From positions 558,001-622,000 of the forward strand of contig CBDCBH010000003.1 of assembly GCA_965214235.1 (NCBI GenBank): a DNA stretch of 64,000 nucleotides. The letters are read 5' to 3'. The translations under genes were made by a program, and so were the position numbers. Positions 60,860 to 64,000 of the stretch are shown here, in pieces. The DNA is from Ilyomonas sp965214235 (GTDB lineage: Bacteria; Bacteroidota; Bacteroidia; Chitinophagales; Chitinophagaceae). The notes below the pieces were generated by a model. The model ran no database searches. It had not been told where the DNA came from and worked only from the letters and a program-made list of their open reading frames with translations. Within the stretch, counting starts at the first letter, position 1; every line of letters starts with the position of its first letter.

Positions 60860-61546
60860 TTAAACAAGATAAAAACAAGTAAAAACAAACACCCAAACCA
60901 AATCTACAAAGTGCCAGTACAAGCCGGCTTTTTCAATCATCAGGTAATGACCTTTTCTTTCAAACACATTGGAGAGTACCATAATTAGCATAATGGTATT
61001 TATGATCACACCAGAAAATACATGGAAGCCATGAAAGCCGGTAATTGTAAAAAAGAAGTTGGTAAAATTAGTTGTGGCAATGCTGCCGTTGGCATTTGGA
61101 AACGGGTTTCTTCCCCACCAGGCGCCTTCGTGATGAAGGTGCGCCCACTCCCACGCCTGGCAACTTAAAAAAGCAATCCCGCCAATAATTGTTAAGATAA
61201 GATTGACAACTACCTTTTTCTTTTTCATGTTATGACCAGCCTGCACTGCCAGTACCATGGTTACAGAGCTGATGATGAGGATAAACGTCATTAAACTCAC
61301 AAACATCAACGGCAGGTTTTTACCTTCCAAACCCGGAAACGAATTGAATACTTTATTAGGGTCGGGCCATCCGTTGGTGGCAAAGCGCGTGGTGCCGTAA
61401 GAAATGAGAAACGCTCCAAATGTGAAGGTGTCACTCATTAAAAAGTACCACATCATTATTTTGCCATACTCAACGTTAAAGGGACTTTTGCCTCCGCCCC
61501 AAAGCTTGGTTGGCGCTGTTACTGTTGCAGTTGCTGTTGTTGCCAT
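60860..61546 (-). CDS. Cytochrome c oxidase subunit III
   Basis: 228 residues, about five to six helices. KIMMWYFLMSDTFTFGAFLISY near residue 28, QAWEWAHLHHEGAWWGRN near residue 130, FFTITGFHGFHVFSGVIINTIML near residue 165 and the terminal AGLYWHFVDLVWVFVFTCFYLV are COX3 signatures. It is part of the heme-copper oxidase in the inner membrane. A second, shorter subunit III gene precedes it. A copy of the dispersed 13-mer lies at 60878 inside its 3' end. Confidence 0.93.
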   Translation of the reverse strand: MATTATATVTAPTKLWGGGKSPFNVEYGKIMMWYFLMSDTFTFGAFLISYGTTRFATNGWPDPNKVFNSFPGLEGKNLPLMFVSLMTFILIISSVTMVLAVQAGHNMKKKKVVVNLILTIIGGIAFLSCQAWEWAHLHHEGAWWGRNPFPNANGSIATTNFTNFFFTITGFHGFHVFSGVIINTIMLIMVLSNVFERKGHYLMIEKAGLYWHFVDLVWVFVFTCFYLV

Positions 61547-61615
61547 AATACCTGTTCAGTTTCGTTTGCAAATGTATATGGATGATGGATAACTACGAAT
61601 TTAAAACGCTACTTT

Positions 61616-62194
61616 TTATCCTACCCAGTTGAAAAAAATAAACAAATAAATCCAGAGTATATCCACAAAATGCCAATAGATGCTTACTAGTTCTGCGGAT
61701 GTGCTGTCGTAGCTTTTTATTTTCCGGCTATAAGCCTTAAAAAAAATAACTATCAAAGCAATCACTCCTCCTAACACATGCAATACATGCAAACCTGTAA
61801 TGATGCCTAAAAACGATGCTGACGGATTGCTTCCCTTGCCAAAAATTTGAACACCGCGGTTGTATAAATCGTAAAAGCCATAGCCTTGCAATACTGCAAA
61901 CAATACGCCTAACAATGCCGTGATAGAAAGTAAACTTCTGTAACGGTTTCTTTCCCGTGAGCGAAAAGCTTTTACAGCAAGATGAAGGGTAAGGCTGCTG
62001 ACAATAATAACCGCGGTTGAATACCAAAACACTTTTGGCATTGTAAACTCGAGCCAGTTGTGCTGCGCATGGCGAACAATGTATGCGCTGGTGAGTGCGG
62101 CAAACATCATAATAATGCTGCCAATGGCAACCCAAAGCGTAAACTTATACGGATGCAATCTTTTCTTTTCTGTACTCTCAATGCTTGCAATCAT
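61616..62194 (-). CDS. Cytochrome c oxidase subunit III family protein (second copy)
   Basis: 192 residues. Helices include KFTLWVAIGSIIMMFAALTSAYIVR, LGIITGLHVLHVLGGVIALIVIFF and the terminal VSIYWHFVDILWIYLFIFFNWVG, which match COX3, though the protein is shorter than its neighbour. Such paired subunit III genes, as in caa3-type oxidase clusters, are usual in Bacteroidota; the short one may replace the first helices of a split subunit. Confidence 0.9.
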   Translation of the reverse strand: MIASIESTEKKRLHPYKFTLWVAIGSIIMMFAALTSAYIVRHAQHNWLEFTMPKVFWYSTAVIIVSSLTLHLAVKAFRSRERNRYRSLLSITALLGVLFAVLQGYGFYDLYNRGVQIFGKGSNPSASFLGIITGLHVLHVLGGVIALIVIFFKAYSRKIKSYDSTSAELVSIYWHFVDILWIYLFIFFNWVG

Positions 62195-62263
62195 AACAAC
62201 AACAATTTATGAAAAGCAAATTTAATAAATGATGGTTTCATCTTTTTACAACTAACAATTCTT

Positions 62264-63178
62264 TTAAAGCTTATCAGCCAACAATGCAAGCAACACAATG
62301 GGTAAATAAATGTAACTGCTGAACATCACGCGTCGGGCAGCTTTCATACTCATTTCAAAATATAACCTTGTGCATTGCACTACCATAAACAAATTACAAA
62401 CAATCAAAATAAAAAAACTCACTTGCCCGCTGATTCCAAAATAATAAGGCAACATGCCGATGGGTATCATCATTACTGCGTATAACAATGCTTGTAATGC
62501 AGTAAATTTTGTTGGTCCTTTATCGGATGGTAACAATTTAAATCCTGCTTTACTGTAATCGTTGTGCGCCACCCATGCAATTGCCCAAAAATGCGGGAAC
62601 TGCCATAAGAACTGTATGCCGAATAAAATGATGCCGCCTGTCCAGTTGATTGCAGCATTCATCGGATAGCCTGCCACCCAGCCAATAAGGCAGGGCAACG
62701 CACCCGGAAACGCACCTACCAGTACTGCAATTGAGTTTACCTTTTTTAGTGGCGTATAAACAAAAGCATATAAAAACAAACTTACGGCAGAGATGATAGC
62801 AGAGGTAAAATTAAAAAAATAATACATGATGAAAACGCCAATGATACCTGTAACAAAAGCGAACCTAAAAGCCTCGTTGGCGGTCATTCTTCCACTTGCA
62901 ACGGGGCGGCTGGCTGTGCGCTTCATCATGGCATCGGTATCTTTTTCAACAGCCTGGTTGATGGTATTTGCGCTGCCCGCAACTAACATACCTGCAACAA
63001 AAAGAAGCAATATCATTTTCCAATCAAACCCTATAACATCAGGCGCAAGAAGATAACAAACTACACAGGAAAATACAACGGTAAAACTCAATGTGAATTT
63101 CATCAGTTGCAGATAGTCTTTTATTTTCAGACTTATCCGCAATGAAGCGCTATTTTCTCTGTTTAACTCGCCTACCAA
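62264..63178 (-). CDS. cyoE: Protoheme IX farnesyltransferase (heme O synthase)
   Basis: 304 residues with about nine membrane helices. The prenyl-diphosphate motif NQAVEKDTDAMMKRTASRPVASGR is near residue 75, and the second loop HNDYSKAGFKLLP near residue 205. It farnesylates protoheme to heme O, the substrate of the heme A synthase at 54.8 kb, for the oxidase encoded on both sides. The symbol could equally be ctaB. Confidence 0.95.
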   Translation of the reverse strand: MVGELNRENSASLRISLKIKDYLQLMKFTLSFTVVFSCVVCYLLAPDVIGFDWKMILLLFVAGMLVAGSANTINQAVEKDTDAMMKRTASRPVASGRMTANEAFRFAFVTGIIGVFIMYYFFNFTSAIISAVSLFLYAFVYTPLKKVNSIAVLVGAFPGALPCLIGWVAGYPMNAAINWTGGIILFGIQFLWQFPHFWAIAWVAHNDYSKAGFKLLPSDKGPTKFTALQALLYAVMMIPIGMLPYYFGISGQVSFFILIVCNLFMVVQCTRLYFEMSMKAARRVMFSSYIYLPIVLLALLADKL

Positions 63179-63201
63179 AAAGAAATTTTTTTGTTATGAA
63201 A

Positions 63202-63223
63202 ATGCCCTGATTAATCAGGGCAT
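63202..63223. terminator. Perfect palindrome between ctaD and cyoE
   Basis: ATGCCCTGATTAATCAGGGC followed by AT is a perfect 22-base palindrome. On the minus strand only a weak TTTT follows, so it may be a partial terminator or processing site that lowers expression of genes downstream of subunit I; on the + strand ATATTTTTT follows. Confidence 0.5.
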
Positions 63224-63256
63224 CAGATATTTTTTATGAAATAAAATCTGTTCAGT

Positions 63257-64000
63257 TTAATGACTGCTTTCATCTTCGCCTACTGCTGTAGTTTGTGGTA
63301 TGAATTCTTTACCATCTTTACCATAATCATAAGCCCAGCGATGCACTTCGGGTATTTCACCAGGCCAGTTGCCATGTCCGGGATTAATAGGTGTTGTCCA
63401 CTCCAGAGTGTTAGAGCCCCAGGGGTTTTGTGTTCTTACTTTACGTCCTTTAAAAATCGAATAAAAAAAGTTGAATAAAAACAAAAACTGTACAGCATAT
63501 ACAATCATTGCCACTATGCTAATCATTCGGTTTAAGCCTCCAAATTGGTTAAAGCTAACCCAGTTGCTAAAATCGTAATAACGGCGCGGCATACCGGCAA
63601 GACCTTCGTAGTGCATGGGCCAGAAAATAAGATACGCTCCCATTATAGTAATCCAGAAATGGATATACGCAAGCACATTGTTCATATATCGTCCATACAT
63701 TTTCGGGTACCAATGATATACACCGGCAAACATACCAAACATAGCGGATACACCCATTACAATATGGAAGTGAGCGATTATAAAATAAGTATCGTGCAAA
63801 TGAATATCAAGAGCAGAATTACCTAAGAAGATCCCCGTTAAACCACCGGAAATAAAAAAACTTACAAAGCCTATAGCAAACAACATAGCTGGTGTAAAAC
63901 GGATATTGCCGCGCCAGATAGTTGTTATCCAGTTAAATACTTTAATAGCTGACGGCACAGCAATGAGTAATGTAAGCAACACGAATACAGAACCAAGGAA
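63257..64000 (-). CDS. ctaD: Cytochrome c oxidase subunit I, C-terminal part (runs off window)
   Basis: The frame is open to the last base, so the N-terminal half is missing. The visible 247 residues include LDIHLHDTYFIIAHFHIVMG, containing the two histidines that bind the heme a3 and heme a irons, the FWITIMGAYLIFWPMHYEGLAGMPRRYYD block and the NTLEWTTPI ending typical of subunit I. It reduces oxygen and pumps protons in the inner membrane. It is the most upstream gene of the oxidase cluster seen here. Confidence 0.95.
   Translation of the reverse strand, partial: FLGSVFVLLTLLIAVPSAIKVFNWITTIWRGNIRFTPAMLFAIGFVSFFISGGLTGIFLGNSALDIHLHDTYFIIAHFHIVMGVSAMFGMFAGVYHWYPKMYGRYMNNVLAYIHFWITIMGAYLIFWPMHYEGLAGMPRRYYDFSNWVSFNQFGGLNRMISIVAMIVYAVQFLFLFNFFYSIFKGRKVRTQNPWGSNTLEWTTPINPGHGNWPGEIPEVHRWAYDYGKDGKEFIPQTTAVGEDESSH

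Overview
The window looks like a chromosomal segment of a Bacteroidota bacterium, most likely of the Chitinophagaceae or a close relative. The evidence is the gene content (FecA-type TonB receptor, DUF3127, DUF4142, DUF5703, MbnP-like, GH3, CD225/DUF2752 pair and tandem 800-residue FtsX permeases), promoter-like TAnnTTTG boxes, few visible Shine-Dalgarno sequences, and intergenic hairpin repeats of a kind I associate with that family. No tRNA, rRNA or CRISPR array was seen. The window opens inside a TonB receptor and closes inside cytochrome oxidase subunit I.

Layout. 1-16.7 kb is ordinary chromosome: outer-membrane receptor, LTA-synthase-like sulfatase, DUF3127 protein with an SSB-like tail, a flavoprotein, two SDR enzymes, DUF4142 and YciE stress-type four-helix proteins, two tandem ABC permeases, a protein-glutaminase-like protein, a phosphoesterase and a bestrophin. 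16.7-21.6 kb is accessory: an 849-bp IS5-family element splits a small membrane-protein gene and leaves a TA duplication; a REP-associated (Y1/HUH) transposase sits between inverted REP sequences; an AT-rich orphan gene carries a PD-(D/E)XK nuclease signature. 21.6-33 kb holds secreted peptidases, a Rieske flavoprotein, an AT-rich deiminase/UDG-like gene pair, and an ECF sigma / anti-sigma-like / serine hydrolase operon. 33-41.3 kb holds UbiD, MbnP-like, arfB, dtd, a toxin-antitoxin pair and the rplM-rpsI-rpsB-tsf translation cluster. 41.4-47.5 kb has a secreted M28 peptidase, a Tat-exported TIM-barrel protein and an AlwI-type restriction-modification system preceded by a distant REP copy. 47.7-59.2 kb has an esterase, GH3 enzyme, DUF5703 glycosidase-like protein, amidase, Nei/Fpg glycosylase, heme A synthase, RNase HII, Sua5 and a JmjC-like cupin with an internally deleted paralogue. 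59.2-64 kb has KorB and the cytochrome oxidase operon ctaD-cyoE-coxIII-coxIII-coxIV, to which the nearby ctaA is functionally tied.

The least explained signals are: a 12-13 base oligonucleotide, (A)GTAAAAACAAAC, at about twelve places on both strands inside and between unrelated genes; the orphan PD-(D/E)XK gene at 19.8 kb next to mobile elements; the two-gene deiminase/UDG-like cassette flanked by related inverted repeats; and the REP family with a copy 25 kb from its presumed transposase.
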